Assembly: GCA_963575745.1 (NCBI GenBank)
Contig: CAUYUJ010000703.1
Span: 560,447-624,446 of the forward strand
DNA length: 64,000 bases
Direction: 5' to 3'
Origin: Prorocentrum cordatum
Lineage: Eukaryota; Sar; Dinophyceae; Prorocentrales; Prorocentraceae
Made by a program: the position numbers and the translations under genes. Below the pieces are notes generated by a model. The model was not told the origin of the DNA. It searched no databases and saw nothing but the letters and a program-made list of their open reading frames with translations. Shown here in pieces: positions 31,947 through 41,283 of this stretch (within the stretch, counting starts at the first letter, position 1; each line of letters begins with the position of its first letter).

Positions 31947-32579
31947 ATGGCGGCACTGACCGTGTCGACCGTGAGCGGGAGATGTGTCCTCAGCGTAGAC
32001 GATGGTGGCACCTTCGACACTGTTGCAGACCTGAAGCTGGCTATCCAAGACCGACTTGGCGTGGGCAGATTCCAACAGCGCCTCACGATAGGGGAATGTG
32101 TGCTGGATGACGGCTTGCCCCTTGGAGTCTCGGGTAGCAGCCGTTGCGCCTTGGCCTTGTGGTCCTCCCTTACCAGGAGGATGACGCAACGGTCGAGGCC
32201 CTCGTGGACGCCATCTGGATCGACAATTCAGGCGGTCTGGAGAGTGCTCCGTTCACCGGCAAGCCCCAACGGGCCGCCGGGAAGCCCTGCCGATCAACGG
32301 TCGCCGCTGCACGAAGCCACAGACTTCGGCTGCGCCCACATGGTGCGGCTTTTCCTTGGTGCCCTGGCAGATCCGAGCGTAGCCGACAATCGCCATGGTC
32401 TGTCACATACGGCGCTCCACGCGGCCGCGGCGCAGGGGTGCGAAGATGTGGTGCAGGCTCTGCGCGTCGGTCGAGCATGCGTGGACACTCGCGATGCAGC
32501 CGGGCTCGCGCCGATCGCTGTGGCCGCGCGTGAAGGGCACGAAGAGGTGGTGCAACAGCTCCGCGCGGCTGCGGGGTGA
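31947..32579 (+). CDS. Ubiquitin-like/ankyrin-repeat protein, copy 1
   Basis: A 210-codon frame beginning MAALTVSTVSGRCVLSVDDG. Residues 1-60 resemble the N-terminal ubiquitin-like fold (a beta hairpin, the helix TVADLKLAIQDRLGV, then ECVLDDGLPLG). Residues 118-210 hold about three ankyrin repeats: SPLHEATDFGCAHMVRLFLG, then TALHAAAAQGCEDVVQALRV, then PIAVAAREGHEEVVQQLRA. Ankyrin repeats bind proteins, and a ubiquitin-like domain ahead of them is a combination I associate with dinoflagellate proteins. Residues 70-115 look out of frame: a neighbouring frame (VVLPYQEDDATVEALVDAIW) reads better. So there are two compensating indels, an intron, or decay. Copy 2 shares this. It starts 45 bases inside the duplication. 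Confidence 0.55.
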   Translation: MAALTVSTVSGRCVLSVDDGGTFDTVADLKLAIQDRLGVGRFQQRLTIGECVLDDGLPLGVSGSSRCALALWSSLTRRMTQRSRPSWTPSGSTIQAVWRVLRSPASPNGPPGSPADQRSPLHEATDFGCAHMVRLFLGALADPSVADNRHGLSHTALHAAAAQGCEDVVQALRVGRACVDTRDAAGLAPIAVAAREGHEEVVQQLRAAAG

Positions 32580-32742
32580 ACCCTCATCACGCCCCGCGAG
32601 GCTCCGACTATCTGTGCGAGCGATTTCGCCTCTCGCGGCGCAGCACTTCCACCAGCAGGCGACGCGGTTGACGCTGGCGCGCGCCCTGCAGAGTGCTTTG
32701 CCTCGCCGCATGAAGACGACAGCGATGCCCGCGTAGTCGCGC

Positions 32743-33078
32743 TCAGCGGTTGAACATGCCCCCGCTCGCGGCTTCTTGAAGACCAACCCTTTGATATCCA
32801 TCTTCAGTTTCGCGTTGTCGTCGAGGTGCAGAGCGGTCTCGACCATACAACAGGAAGACTTGTAACGCGCCGCTCACTGCGCACGGCTGACTCTCCTTGA
32901 ATTCGTCGAAGAGTTGTTCGAACGACAGGTGCTTGCGCCGTCGCAAGAACATCCGAAAGCCTTCTGTGAGGGCTTCCATTATTGCTTTGTGATACTCTGT
33001 CCATCGCTCTGACTTGACGAGAACTATGTCGACTGCGCCTGGGAATTGCTCAAGACACCCCGATACTTCGCACGGCAT
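32743..33078 (-). pseudogene. Unidentified ORF, copy 1, frame-shifted at its end
   Basis: Minus-strand frame with good composition: MPCEVSGCLEQFPGAVDIVL, then SERWTEYHKAIMEALTEGF, then RMFLRRRKHLSFEQLFDEFK. It matches copy 2 (38,091-38,405) to about residue 80. There a 2-base difference (GCGGTCTCG here, GCGGTTTCTCG in copy 2, near 32,830) throws it into another frame (DRSAPRRQRE and onward). The residues that should follow (TALHLDDNAKLKMDIKGLVF) survive in the neighbouring frame. Family unknown; helical and basic. Confidence 0.45.
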
Positions 33079-33848
33079 TTAACAAAAACCAACAGGAATC
33101 GACATCGCACCGTGCCGCGGGCTGAATTCGTCCGCACGCGCAACGCACCTGCGGCTGTAGGCGCACCCCGCACGCAGAGATGCACCTGACGGACCGGACC
33201 CATCGAGCCGCTACGCGACGGGCTTGTGCCAGAGAAACAACTGCGCCCGCGCTTACGCTGCATGAAGAGTGCTAACGACATCGAAGGACGCAGCAGTGAG
33301 CGAATGGCGCAGAGATAAATGAATGCACGCATAAGCGTTTTATACACACAAGATACCGTAGCCACCTCTGCGTGCGCCGCGCAACCACCCACAATTCAAG
33401 ACCACCCACCGCCGCTAATCCAGACGCACTCCGCTGACAACGCGCAGCAGCTAAGGTGAGCTGGGAGTAGAGCGTTTAACTAACGTGCTCGGTCGACATG
33501 CAGAAATGTCTCGTGCGCGCGACAACCCAGGAAATGCACTGCACAGGCGCAGTCGATGTGTAATATTCAGAAAGCATATGCGCTCTGCGCCGCGCGAAGC
33601 GCTGGAACCTGGCCAGGGAATGTCTTGCTGGGCCAAGCACTGCGCAGACCCAGCGCCAGACCGACACACAGTCGGCGCTGTGGAGATTTCCCCAGCGCAG
33701 GACTCAGGGCGTCGTTGCCCCCCACTGGTCTTGAGTGCAAATTTCTCCGAAGTGCCAAAATACTACACGCTGTCTGTGAAAATACCACACGCGAAAATTC
33801 AACTGCTCAGGGAATGTGCAAAAGATGCCAAGCTTGGCGCCAGGGCTA

Positions 33849-34185
33849 GGTGAAACTCCGACACGGTGAACACCTGTCTCGATGAAAGGCCAACGAATCT
33901 AAGATAGGGCGGGAAATGACCACATTGGTGCCACGGCTAAGTGAATATCTCACACGGACGGGCCGCCAGCCTTCGGGAAAAGACAACAATTCTAGACGCG
34001 GGTGGAAAATGTCTTGATAGGCGTCGGGCCTTGGTGACAATTCCACACGGGCACGCCGCCAGAAATGGGGAAAAATCAACAACTCTGCTCGCCAGCCTGG
34101 AAAACAAATCTAGGAGCGGGTGGGAAATGTCTGGATAGGCGTTGGGGCTTGGTGACTCCACACGGGTACGCCGCCAGCCCTTCTG
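33849..34185. repeat. Internal minisatellite of the duplicated unit
   Basis: Three and a half units of 90-117 bases. Each has GGTGA(C/A), then CACACGG(A/G), then CGCCGCCAG, then AAA(A)ATGTCTNGATAGGCGT. The same array is present in copy 2 at 39,176-39,510. Confidence 0.7.
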
Positions 34186-34430
34186 GGCTGTCTGGCCTCG
34201 AGCAGTCGGAGAATCTCAGGGCAGGCTTTTTCGTGCAGCGCCTGGCCGAGCATGGCCTCTCACTGGCCAGGGTCCACATACTCTCTGAAGATTACGCATC
34301 GACTGCGCCTGCGCATTGCCTTCTCCAAGGCATTTCCTGGCTACGCGGTGGCAGCCTTCGACATTTTCTGTTGCAGATCCGCCCATGCCTGCCGGGTTGC
34401 GATGCCACCAGTGCGGTCTACCGCTGGTTT

Positions 34431-34500
34431 GTGCGACTGCTTGTGTGACTGCTTGTGCGACTGCTTGTGCCACTGCTTGTGAGACTGCTTGTGCGACTGA
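34431..34500. repeat. 12-bp repeat GACTGCTTGTGC
   Basis: Five to six units of GACTGCTTGTG(C/T). On the minus strand they encode repeated SHKQ tetrapeptides in a frame of 186 codons (34,341-34,901) that overlaps the zinc-finger ORF. The counterpart is at 39,759-39,828 in copy 2. Confidence 0.75.
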
Positions 34501-34593
34501 TTACTCGACTGCGCACGCTTGCTTGAGTTGCCTGGCTCCGCGGGCTTTGGCGCGGCCTTCGGTGGAGACGTGGCGTGTGGGTGATGCGACTGT

Positions 34594-36027
34594 TTACGAT
34601 GGCGCCCAGCCGCGTACTCTGTTCGTTCGCCTGAGGTTTTTGGAGACGTCGGCCGCTCGTGACTCTTCACGCGACGCCTCTGCGCGTGTAACCATCTCGC
34701 GCTGCTGGGCCGCACGCGAGATTGGTTTCTCCCTCGCTGTCGCACGTGCAAAATCGAGGGGGCGCTGCGTCGCCATGTGCGCCCGCAGACCAGCAGCGTG
34801 GTAAGACTTGCCGCATACAGCGCAGTTTTTCTTCCCGAATGTGCGCTTGCGTCGATTCGGATTCTTCTTGCAAGCATGACGATCGTGTTCTGCAACTCCA
34901 CGGACTGTTAGTATCTTGCCGCAGTAAAGGCACGGTGTGTCCTTAGGCCTGGTCCGCATGGCTGTTTCATTGAGCAGCGAGACAACGATAGGGGAATGAG
35001 CCAGATCACTTCCGAAGCGAGAAGCGCGCGTTGCACGACCCCCGCAACACCTGAACACTTCGAAACAAAAAGAACTGGCTGCGCCGCCGCGGTGGGAATT
35101 CCCCAGAACGATGACCTTCACGTCCGGGTCTTCATCTACGCCTTCATTGCAGCGCGGAGTCGTGTCTCCTGCTCGAGCAGCTTCTCGAGACGCGCGGGTA
35201 CCTTGAAGCACGGCGTCATCGGCGACACTGCTGGAGGCCGCGCAGGGCGCCCGACTTTCGATTCGACTCTGCACTTGGTGGCGGAGCTGCATTGGCCTGT
35301 CCACGCGGTGCTGAGCGGCGGCGACCCGCACTGCTTCGCCCCCCTCCAGGACCAGCCAGCCTTTCAGACCTGCCGTGGGGATGTGCAGCTTCGCCAGCAC
35401 CGCGCGCGCCGATCTTCTGCGCGACGTGACCGCACTGGTGCGGTCGCGCGCGGCAAGCCGTGCGACCTCGGCAAGGGCTGCGGACGCGCGCTCGGGTGAG
35501 TCGACAAACACCGCGCTCGCAGCAAAGTTCTCAGCGCAGTAGCGCCGCAGCTTCGTCACATGCTCACCTGCTATATTGGGCAGAACTGAGCGAAACAACT
35601 TGGAAGTGACTGCTCTCTCGGCAGCAGCCATGGACGACCATTGCGACACCTTTACTGTGGCGGGGATGCGCTGCGCGTGGAGGCGCTTCGCGTCCGTGTT
35701 CGCCCAGTGCCAGCGCTCCCTGCCAGCTTCTTCTGCAGCTTGCGCGCCAACGCAGCACTTCCTGCGCCCCACCCCCTCTGTCTCGCCTGGCTCAGAGTCG
35801 CCAGCTGGCAACCCTCGCCTTCGGGCGGCGGCCCGTCCTTGTGCCAGAGCTTCTGCGCGATGAGAGGCGCGCATGGCGCGGTGAGTTTGCGAACGAATTC
35901 CGCTCCATCGCTGATGTGCCGGTGTAGGGCGCCGCCAAAGCCTGCCCTGAGACAACGGCTCCTGGTGCCCACTTCGAGCGTTCCCCCTTTGACGCGCAGG
36001 GATGGGTCGAGTTTGTTCTGTCCACAA
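34594..36027 (-). CDS. Zinc-finger protein, copy 1
   Basis: A 477-codon minus-strand frame. The central part is helical (VTSKLFRSVLPNIAGEHV, then TKLRRYCAENFAASAVFVD). Near the C-terminus are two zinc-finger-like motifs. The first, at C366-x2-C369-x11-H381-x4-C386, is complete. The second, at C402-x2-C405-x11-H417, lacks its last ligand: R422 stands where copy 2 has His. Such fingers bind nucleic acid or protein. The N-terminal 90 residues are Arg-rich, and an overlapping frame (35,652-36,131) reads better there, so the real protein probably changes frame or is spliced near 35,700. The tail ends VRGWAPS. Its neighbours on the same strand look like further exons of one gene. Confidence 0.5.
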   Translation of the reverse strand: MWTEQTRPIPARQRGNARSGHQEPLSQGRLWRRPTPAHQRWSGIRSQTHRAMRASHRAEALAQGRAAARRRGLPAGDSEPGETEGVGRRKCCVGAQAAEEAGRERWHWANTDAKRLHAQRIPATVKVSQWSSMAAAERAVTSKLFRSVLPNIAGEHVTKLRRYCAENFAASAVFVDSPERASAALAEVARLAARDRTSAVTSRRRSARAVLAKLHIPTAGLKGWLVLEGGEAVRVAAAQHRVDRPMQLRHQVQSRIESRAPCAASSSVADDAVLQGTRASREAARAGDTTPRCNEGVDEDPDVKVIVLGNSHRGGAASSFCFEVFRCCGGRATRASRFGSDLAHSPIVVSLLNETAMRTRPKDTPCLYCGKILTVRGVAEHDRHACKKNPNRRKRTFGKKNCAVCGKSYHAAGLRAHMATQRPLDFARATAREKPISRAAQQREMVTRAEASREESRAADVSKNLRRTNRVRGWAPS

Positions 36028-36131
36028 TATACTCTTGCTTTGCGCGGTGGGGCTTTCCCGTGTTGCGTGCTATTCCCACGAGGGCACACGACGGTGTCGG
36101 CATTGGTGTTGTGGCGTTGCTCGAGGCTCAC
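35652..36131 (-). CDS. YCG...GTR..CLR-type domain, copy 1
   Basis: This frame contains ARVYCGQNKLDPSLRVKGGT, then LEVGTRSRCLRAGFGGALHR. The layout (xYCG, spacing, GTR/Y-x2-CLR-x-G-x-G) is one I recall from short proteins of giant algal viruses and some microalgae; I cannot name a family accession. It continues into a Lys/Gln-rich helical stretch (AALARKLQKKLAGSAG) and then runs out of coding character where the 477-codon zinc-finger frame takes over. That suggests one protein read in two frames. The copy at 40,980-41,459 differs by only a few residues. Confidence 0.45.
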   Translation of the reverse strand: MSLEQRHNTNADTVVCPRGNSTQHGKAPPRKARVYCGQNKLDPSLRVKGGTLEVGTRSRCLRAGFGGALHRHISDGAEFVRKLTAPCAPLIAQKLWHKDGPPPEGEGCQLATLSQARQRGWGAGSAALARKLQKKLAGSAGTGRTRTRSASTRSASPPQ

Positions 36132-36367
36132 GGGCTCGCCGTCGGGGCTTCGGCGGTTCCGATGCAGTGGTCAGCTTGCGCCGAAGCTCGTCTCTGCGCG
36201 TCGCGCTGCTGCGCTCTTCCGCATGGCTTGCTGAGCGACTGGCCTTATGCGCGTTGGGGCTGGTTGCAGTGTGGGCAGTCACCAGTGGCACATGCACCCG
36301 CGGAGATGACGGGCTGCACAGCCGCCCGGTGCTCTGGCCCCCTCGTTGCGTCTGAGCCGTGCGAGCA

Positions 36368-36487
36368 TCAAGAGCGCGCGCAGTAGGTGTATTTGTACTT
36401 CCTCTGGTCGGCGTCGCCGCAATAGGCAGCTCCGTTGCAGAGCGTACAGCGCTCGCGGCGTGTTGCGCTGGGTGCTGAACGAGCACG
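36368..36487 (-). CDS. Zinc-ribbon exon, copy 1 (one Cys lost)
   Basis: A 39-codon open segment without Met, so presumably an exon. It reads RERCTLCNGAAYCGDADQ, then RKYKYTYCARS and stop. In copy 2 the end is KCTYC, giving C-x2-C ... C-x2-C, a zinc ribbon/knuckle. Here the third ligand position is Tyr because of one base (36,390 T versus 41,718 C). Confidence 0.4.
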   Translation of the reverse strand, partial: RARSAPSATRRERCTLCNGAAYCGDADQRKYKYTYCARS

Positions 36488-36552
36488 TCAGAGCATTTGA
36501 CGCTCATATCCGTTCATTATCAGACATGGGCTGCACTTCGCGAAGCGCTGCG

Positions 36553-36840
36553 CTAGTGGACGGGCTGTGCAAGCGGGGCAGATTCGCGCTGATCCCACAA
36601 CATCAGTTGCCGATACATCTTTCTGCTCCGCCTGTCAGGCGGCAGAACTTGGAGGACAACACCCGCTTCGCCACGGGGCCACAGGGGAGCTGTCGCTCGC
36701 TTCTCGATCTGCGGCGGGTCTACGCGGGATGCGCACGGCGTCGTGGTTGCGCCGCACGCAGCACTCGCCGCGGCCTGGCATTCCTCCTCGCTGCACAGCT
36801 CGAGCCAACCCTTGCCTAGATCACTGTCTTGGCGTCTTTC
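36553..36840 (-). CDS. Unidentified exon (GKGWLELCSEEEC), copy 1
   Basis: A 95-codon minus-strand segment with no Met, opening directly after an AG acceptor (CACCTGCACAG) at 36,841. It reads DSDLGKGWLELCSEEECQAA, then several Cys and Pro residues, then a helical end (RKMYRQLMLWDQRESAPL) before a TAG stop at 36,553-36,555. The composition is clearly protein-like. The plus-strand frames over the same DNA are poorer. Upstream on the same strand, 36,843-37,015 carries a Ser/Cys-rich open frame (RMTGPTSQRFVARIGAAAP) that may be the preceding exon or the same exon in a shifted frame. The function is unknown. Confidence 0.45.
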   Translation of the reverse strand, partial: ERRQDSDLGKGWLELCSEEECQAAASAACGATTTPCASRVDPPQIEKRATAPLWPRGEAGVVLQVLPPDRRSRKMYRQLMLWDQRESAPLAQPVH

Positions 36841-37050
36841 CTGTGCAGGTGCGGCGCGACTCTGCCATCGCTACGCAGTGCGCCTGGCAGCTGCTACTGG
36901 CCCACTGGATCAGCCGTGACTCTAAGTCTGGCGCAGCCGCGCCGATTCTTGCAACGAAACGTTGGGAAGTGGGTCCCGTCATCCGTCGACCGTTTAACAT
37001 GAGCGTTGAACACATCAGCCGCTACCGCGCGGCCGCCTCCCCGGACGTCT

Positions 37051-37242
37051 TCATCTGATGTCGTTGAGTCTCGCGACATCGGCGGCGGCTTGCGCAGAAC
37101 TCAACGGCACGATGTGGTCTATTTCCCAGAGTGACGAATCTGTGAAGGGCAGCCCGCAGATCGCACATTTGAAACCGTAGCGCGCCGCCACGCGTTTCTG
37201 CATGAGCGGCGTGACCCTCTCGCGAATGCTGGGTGTCCTCAA
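37051..37242 (-). CDS. HNH-nuclease fragment, copy 1
   Basis: A 63-codon frame: VAARYGFKCAICGLPFTD, then LWEIDHIVPLSSAQAAAD, then ARLNDIR and stop. C-x2-C plus EIDHIVPLS is the core of an HNH endonuclease (metal-dependent DNA or RNA cleavage), and the catalytic His is present here. The usual NL..LC..CN..K end is missing in this frame. The N-terminal part is cut off by the duplication junction 40 bases away, so this copy cannot make the full protein seen for copy 2. Confidence 0.55.
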   Translation of the reverse strand: MRTPSIRERVTPLMQKRVAARYGFKCAICGLPFTDSSLWEIDHIVPLSSAQAAADVARLNDIR

Positions 37243-37329
37243 GGGAAGCGTGGGTCTCGGCGCCGCCCGGAGGCTGCGAAGCTGCGAACTTGCTCAAACG
37301 TCCCGTCAAGCCTCGCACGGCCGAAAGTC

Positions 37330-38061
37330 ATGGCGGCACTGACCGTGTCGACCGTGAGCGGGAGATGTGTCCTCAGCGTAGACGATGGTGGCACCTTCGA
37401 CACTGTTGCAGACCTGAAGCTGGCTATCCAAGACCGACTTGGCGTGGGCAGATTCCAACAGCGCCTCACGATAGGGGAATGTGTGCTGGATGACGGCTTG
37501 CCCCTTGGAGTCTCGGGCAGCAGCCGTTGCGCCTTGGCCTTGTGGTCCTCCCTTACCAGGAGGATGACGCAACGGTCGAGGCCCTCGTGGACGCCATCTG
37601 GATCGACAATTCAGGCGGTCTGGAGAGTGCTCCGTTCACCGGCAAGCCCCAACGGGCCGCCGGGAAGCCCTGCCGATCAACGGTCGCCGCTGCACGAAGC
37701 CACAGACTTCGGCTGCGCCCACATGGTGCGGCTTTTCCTTGGTGCCCTGGCAGATCCGAGCGTAGCCGACAATCGCCATGGTCTGTCACATACGGCGCTC
37801 CACGCGGCCGCGGCGCAGGGGTGCGAAGATGTGGTGCAGGCTCTGCGCGTCGGTCAAGCATGCGTGGACAGGTGGTGCAACAGCTGCGCGCGGCTGCGGG
37901 GTGAACCCTCATCACGCCCCGCGAGGCTCCGACTATCTGTGCGAGCGATTTCGCCTCTCGCGGCGCAGCACTTCCACCAGCAGGCGACGCGGTTGACGCT
38001 GGTGCGCGCCCTGCAGAGTGCGTTGCCTCGCCGCATGAAGACGACAGCGATGCCCGCGTAG
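37330..38061 (+). pseudogene. Ubiquitin-like/ankyrin protein, copy 2, truncated
   Basis: Same start and same first 180 residues as copy 1 (with small differences such as Q for R at 176). A 58-base deletion then removes the start of the third ankyrin repeat. The frame afterwards (RWCNSCARLRGEPSS) is out of register and runs to 243 codons as nonsense. The lost piece in copy 1 begins ACTCGCGATGCAGCC. Because 58 is not a multiple of three, copy 2 is probably non-functional at its C-terminus unless splicing bypasses it. Confidence 0.6.
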
Positions 38062-38090
38062 TCGCGCTCAGCGGTTGAACATGCCCCCGC

Positions 38091-38405
38091 TCACGGCTTC
38101 TTGAAGACCAACCCTTTGATATCCATCTTCAGTTTCGCGTTGTCGTCGAGGTGCAGAGCGGTTTCTCGACCATACAACAGGAAGACTTGTAACGCGCCGC
38201 TCACTGCGCACGGCTGACTCTCCTTGAATTCGTCGAAGAGTTGTTCGAACGACAGGTGCTTGCGCCGTCGCAAGAACATCCGAAAGCCTTCTGTGAGGGC
38301 TTCCATTATTGCTTTGTGATACTCTGTCCATCGCTCTGACATGACGAGAACTATGTCGACTGCGCCTGGGAATTGCTCAAGAAACCCCGATACTTCGCAC
38401 GGCAT
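38091..38405 (-). CDS. Unidentified ORF, copy 2, intact
   Basis: A 104-codon frame. It starts MPCEVSGFLEQFPGAVDIVL, continues with helices (EYHKAIMEALTEGFRMFLRR; HLSFEQLFDEFKESQ), and ends TALHLDDNAKLKMDIKGLVF then KKP and TGA. The TGA is specific to copy 2: copy 1 has CGA at that place, so the copy 1 frame would run on. Either copy 2 gained the stop or copy 1 lost it. The initiator Met is conserved, but upstream exons are possible. The family is not recognised. Confidence 0.5.
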   Translation of the reverse strand: MPCEVSGFLEQFPGAVDIVLVMSERWTEYHKAIMEALTEGFRMFLRRRKHLSFEQLFDEFKESQPCAVSGALQVFLLYGRETALHLDDNAKLKMDIKGLVFKKP

Positions 38406-39175
38406 TTAACAAAAACCAACAGGAATCGGCATCGCACCGTGCCGCGGGCTGAATTCGTCCGCATGCGCAACGCACCTGCGGCTGTAGGCGCACCCCGCAC
38501 GCAGAGATGCACCTGACGGACCGGACCCATCGAGCCGCTAGGCAACGGGCTTGTGCCAGAGAAACAACTGCGCCCGCGCTTACGCTGCATGAAGAGTGCT
38601 AACGACATCGAAGGACGCAGCAGTGAGCGAATGGCGCAGAGATAAATGAATGCACGCATAAGCGTTTTGTACACACAAGATACCGTAGCCACCTCTGCGT
38701 GCGCCGCGTAGCCACTCACAATTCAAGACCACCCACCGCCGCTAATCCAGACGCACTCCGCTGACAACGCGCAGCAGCTAAGGTGAGCTGGGAGTAGAGC
38801 GTTTAACTGACGTGCTCGGTCGACATGCAGAAATGTCTCGTGCGCGCGACAACCCAGGAAATGCACTGCACAGGCGCAGTCGATGTGTAATCTTCAGAAA
38901 GCATATGCGCTCTGCGCCGCGCGAAGCGCTGGAACCTGGCCAGGGAGTGTCTTGCTGGGCCAAGCACTGCGCAGACCAAGCGCCTGACCGACACACAGTC
39001 GGCGCTGTGGAGATTTCTCCAGCGCAGGACTCAGGGCGTCGTTGCCCCCCACTGGTCTTGAGTGCAAATTTCTCCGAGGTGCCAAAATACTACACGCTGT
39101 CTGTGAAAATACCACACGCGAAAATTCAACCGCTCAGGGAATGTGCAAAAGATGCCAAGCTTGGCGCCAGGGCTT

Positions 39176-39510
39176 GGTGAAACTCCGACACGGTGACCAC
39201 CTGTCTCGATGAAAAGGCCAACGAATCTAAGATAGGGCGGAAAATGACCACATTGGTGCCACGGCTAGGTGAATATCTCACACGGACGGGCCGCCAGCCT
39301 TCGGGAAAAGACAACAATTCTAGACGCGGGTGGAAAATGTCTTGATAGGCGTCGGGCCTTGGTGACAATTCCACACGGGCACGCCGCCAGAAATGGGGAA
39401 AAATCAACAACTCTGCTCGCCAGCCTGGAAAACAAATCTAGGAGCGGGTGGGAAATGTCTGGATAGGCGTTGGGGCTTGGTGACTCCACACGGGTACGCC
39501 GCCAGCCCTT
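39176..39510. repeat. Internal minisatellite, copy 2
   Basis: Counterpart of 33,849-34,185 with one extra A at the GATGAAAAGGCC site and a few substitutions. Confidence 0.7.
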
Positions 39511-39921
39511 CTGGGCTGTCTGGCCTCGAGCAGTCGGAGAATCTCAGGGCAGGCTTTTTCGTGCAGCGCCTGGCCGAGCATGGCCTCTCACTGGCCAGGG
39601 TCCACATACTCTCTGAAGATTACGCGTCGACTGCGCCTGCGCATTGCCTTCTCCAAGGCATTTCCTGGCTACGCGGTGGCAGCCTTCGACATTTTCTGTT
39701 GCAGATCCGCCCATGCCTGCCGGGTTGCGATGCCACCAGTGCGGTCTACCGTTGGTTTGTGCGACTGCTTGTGTGACTGCTTGTGCGACTGCTTGTGCCA
39801 CTGCTTGTGCGACTGCTTGTGCGACTGATTACTCGACTGCGCACGCTTGCTTGAGTTGCCTGGCTCCGCGGGCTTTGGCGCGGCCTTCGGTGGAGACGTG
39901 GCGCGTGGGTGATGCGACTGT

Positions 39922-41283
39922 TTACGATGGCGCCCAGCCGCGTACTCTGTTCGTTCGCCTGAAGTTTTTGGAGACGTCGGCCGCTCGTGACTCTTCACGT
40001 GACGGCTCGGCGCGTGTAACCATCTCGCGCCGCTGGGCCGCACGCGAGATTGGTTTCTCCCTCGCTGTCGCACGTCCAAAATCGAGGGGGTGCTGCGTCG
40101 CCATATGCGCCCGCAGACCAGCAGCGTGGTAAGACTTGCCGCATACAGCGCAGTTTTTCTTCCCGAATGCGCGCTTGCGTCGATTCGGATTCTTCTTGCA
40201 AGCATGACGATCGTCTTCTGCAACTCCACGGGCTGTTAGTATCTTGCCGCAGTAAAGGCACGGTGTGTCCTTAGGGCTGGTCCGCATGGCTGTTTCATTG
40301 AGCAGCGAGACAACGATTGGGGAATGAGCCAGATCACTTCCGAAGCGAGAAGCGCGCGTTGCACGACCCCCGCAACACCTGAACACTTCGAAGCAAAAGG
40401 AACTGGCTGCGCCGCCGCGGTGGGAATTCCCCAGAACGATGACCTTCACGTCCGGGTCTTCATCTACGCCTTCATTGCAGCGCGGAGTCGTGTCTCCTGC
40501 TCGAGCAGCTTCTCGAGACGCGCGGGTACCTTGAAGCACGGCGTCATCGGCGACACTGCTGGAGGCCGCGCAGGGCGCCCGACTTTCGATTCGACTCTGC
40601 ACTTGGTGGCGGAGCTGCATTGGCCTGTCCACGCGGTGCTGAGCGGCGGCGACCCGCACTGCTTCGCCCCCCTCCAGGACCAGCCAGCCTTTCAGACCTG
40701 CCGTGGGGATGTGCAGTTTCGCCAACACCGCGCGCGCCGATCTTCTGTGCGACGTGACCGCCCTGGTGCGGTCGCGCGTGGCAAGCCGCGTGACCTCGGC
40801 AAGGGCTGCGGACGCGCGCTCGGGCGAGTCGACAAACACCGCGCTCGCAGCAAAGTTCTCAGCGCAGTAGCGCCGCAGCTTCGCCACATGCTCACCTGCT
40901 ATATTGGGCAGAATTGCGCGAAACAACTTGGAAGTGACTGCTCTCTCGGCGGCAGCCATGGACGACCATTGCGACACCTTTACTGTGGCGGGGATGCGCT
41001 GCGCGTGGAGGCGCTTCGCGTCCGTGTTCGCCCAGTGCCAGCGCTCCCTGCCAGCTTCTTCTGCAGCTTGCGCGCCAACGCAGCACTTCCTGCGCCCCAC
41101 CCCCTCTGTCTCGCCTGGCTCAGAGTCGCCAGCTGGCAACCCTCGCCTTCGGGCGGCGGCCCGTCCTTGTGCCAGAGCTTCTGCGCGATGAGAGGCGCGC
41201 ATGGCGCGGTGAGTTTGCGAACGAATTCCGCTCCATCGCCGATGTGCCGGTGTAGGGCGCCGCCAAAGCCTGCCCTGAGACAA
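39922..41283 (-). CDS. Zinc-finger protein, copy 2
   Basis: A 453-codon frame colinear with 34,594-36,027, with a start 24 codons later. The second finger is complete here (C378-x2-C381-x11-H393-x4-H398). The first has lost its His: D357 replaces it (C342-x2-C345-x11-D-x4-C). So each copy keeps a different finger. Other differences are mild (T for A, G for R). The same overlapping-frame problem occurs at the N-terminal end, so if the frame change is real it predates the duplication. Confidence 0.5.
   Translation of the reverse strand: MSQGRLWRRPTPAHRRWSGIRSQTHRAMRASHRAEALAQGRAAARRRGLPAGDSEPGETEGVGRRKCCVGAQAAEEAGRERWHWANTDAKRLHAQRIPATVKVSQWSSMAAAERAVTSKLFRAILPNIAGEHVAKLRRYCAENFAASAVFVDSPERASAALAEVTRLATRDRTRAVTSHRRSARAVLAKLHIPTAGLKGWLVLEGGEAVRVAAAQHRVDRPMQLRHQVQSRIESRAPCAASSSVADDAVLQGTRASREAARAGDTTPRCNEGVDEDPDVKVIVLGNSHRGGAASSFCFEVFRCCGGRATRASRFGSDLAHSPIVVSLLNETAMRTSPKDTPCLYCGKILTARGVAEDDRHACKKNPNRRKRAFGKKNCAVCGKSYHAAGLRAHMATQHPLDFGRATAREKPISRAAQRREMVTRAEPSREESRAADVSKNFRRTNRVRGWAPS

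Larger units (their letters stand above)
31902..37285. repeat. Large tandem duplication, copy 1 (5.4 kb)
   Basis: Starts at CGAACTTGCTCAAACGTCC (31,902) and ends at GGAGGCTGCGAAGCTGC, where the same start sequence begins again. Identity to copy 2 is very high by eye (roughly one difference per 50-100 bases). Net length differs by 55 bases: a 58-base deletion in copy 2 within the ankyrin region, plus 2-base and 1-base differences. The left neighbour of copy 1 (GCAACTGCTAC) and the right neighbour of copy 2 (GGCGCGGACGG) are unique, so the outer boundaries are well defined. Confidence 0.95.

Noticed and set aside
33450-34160. Small ORFs in the 90-117-bp minisatellite of the duplicated unit
   Set aside because: They follow the repeat period and differ between units without codon-like constraint.
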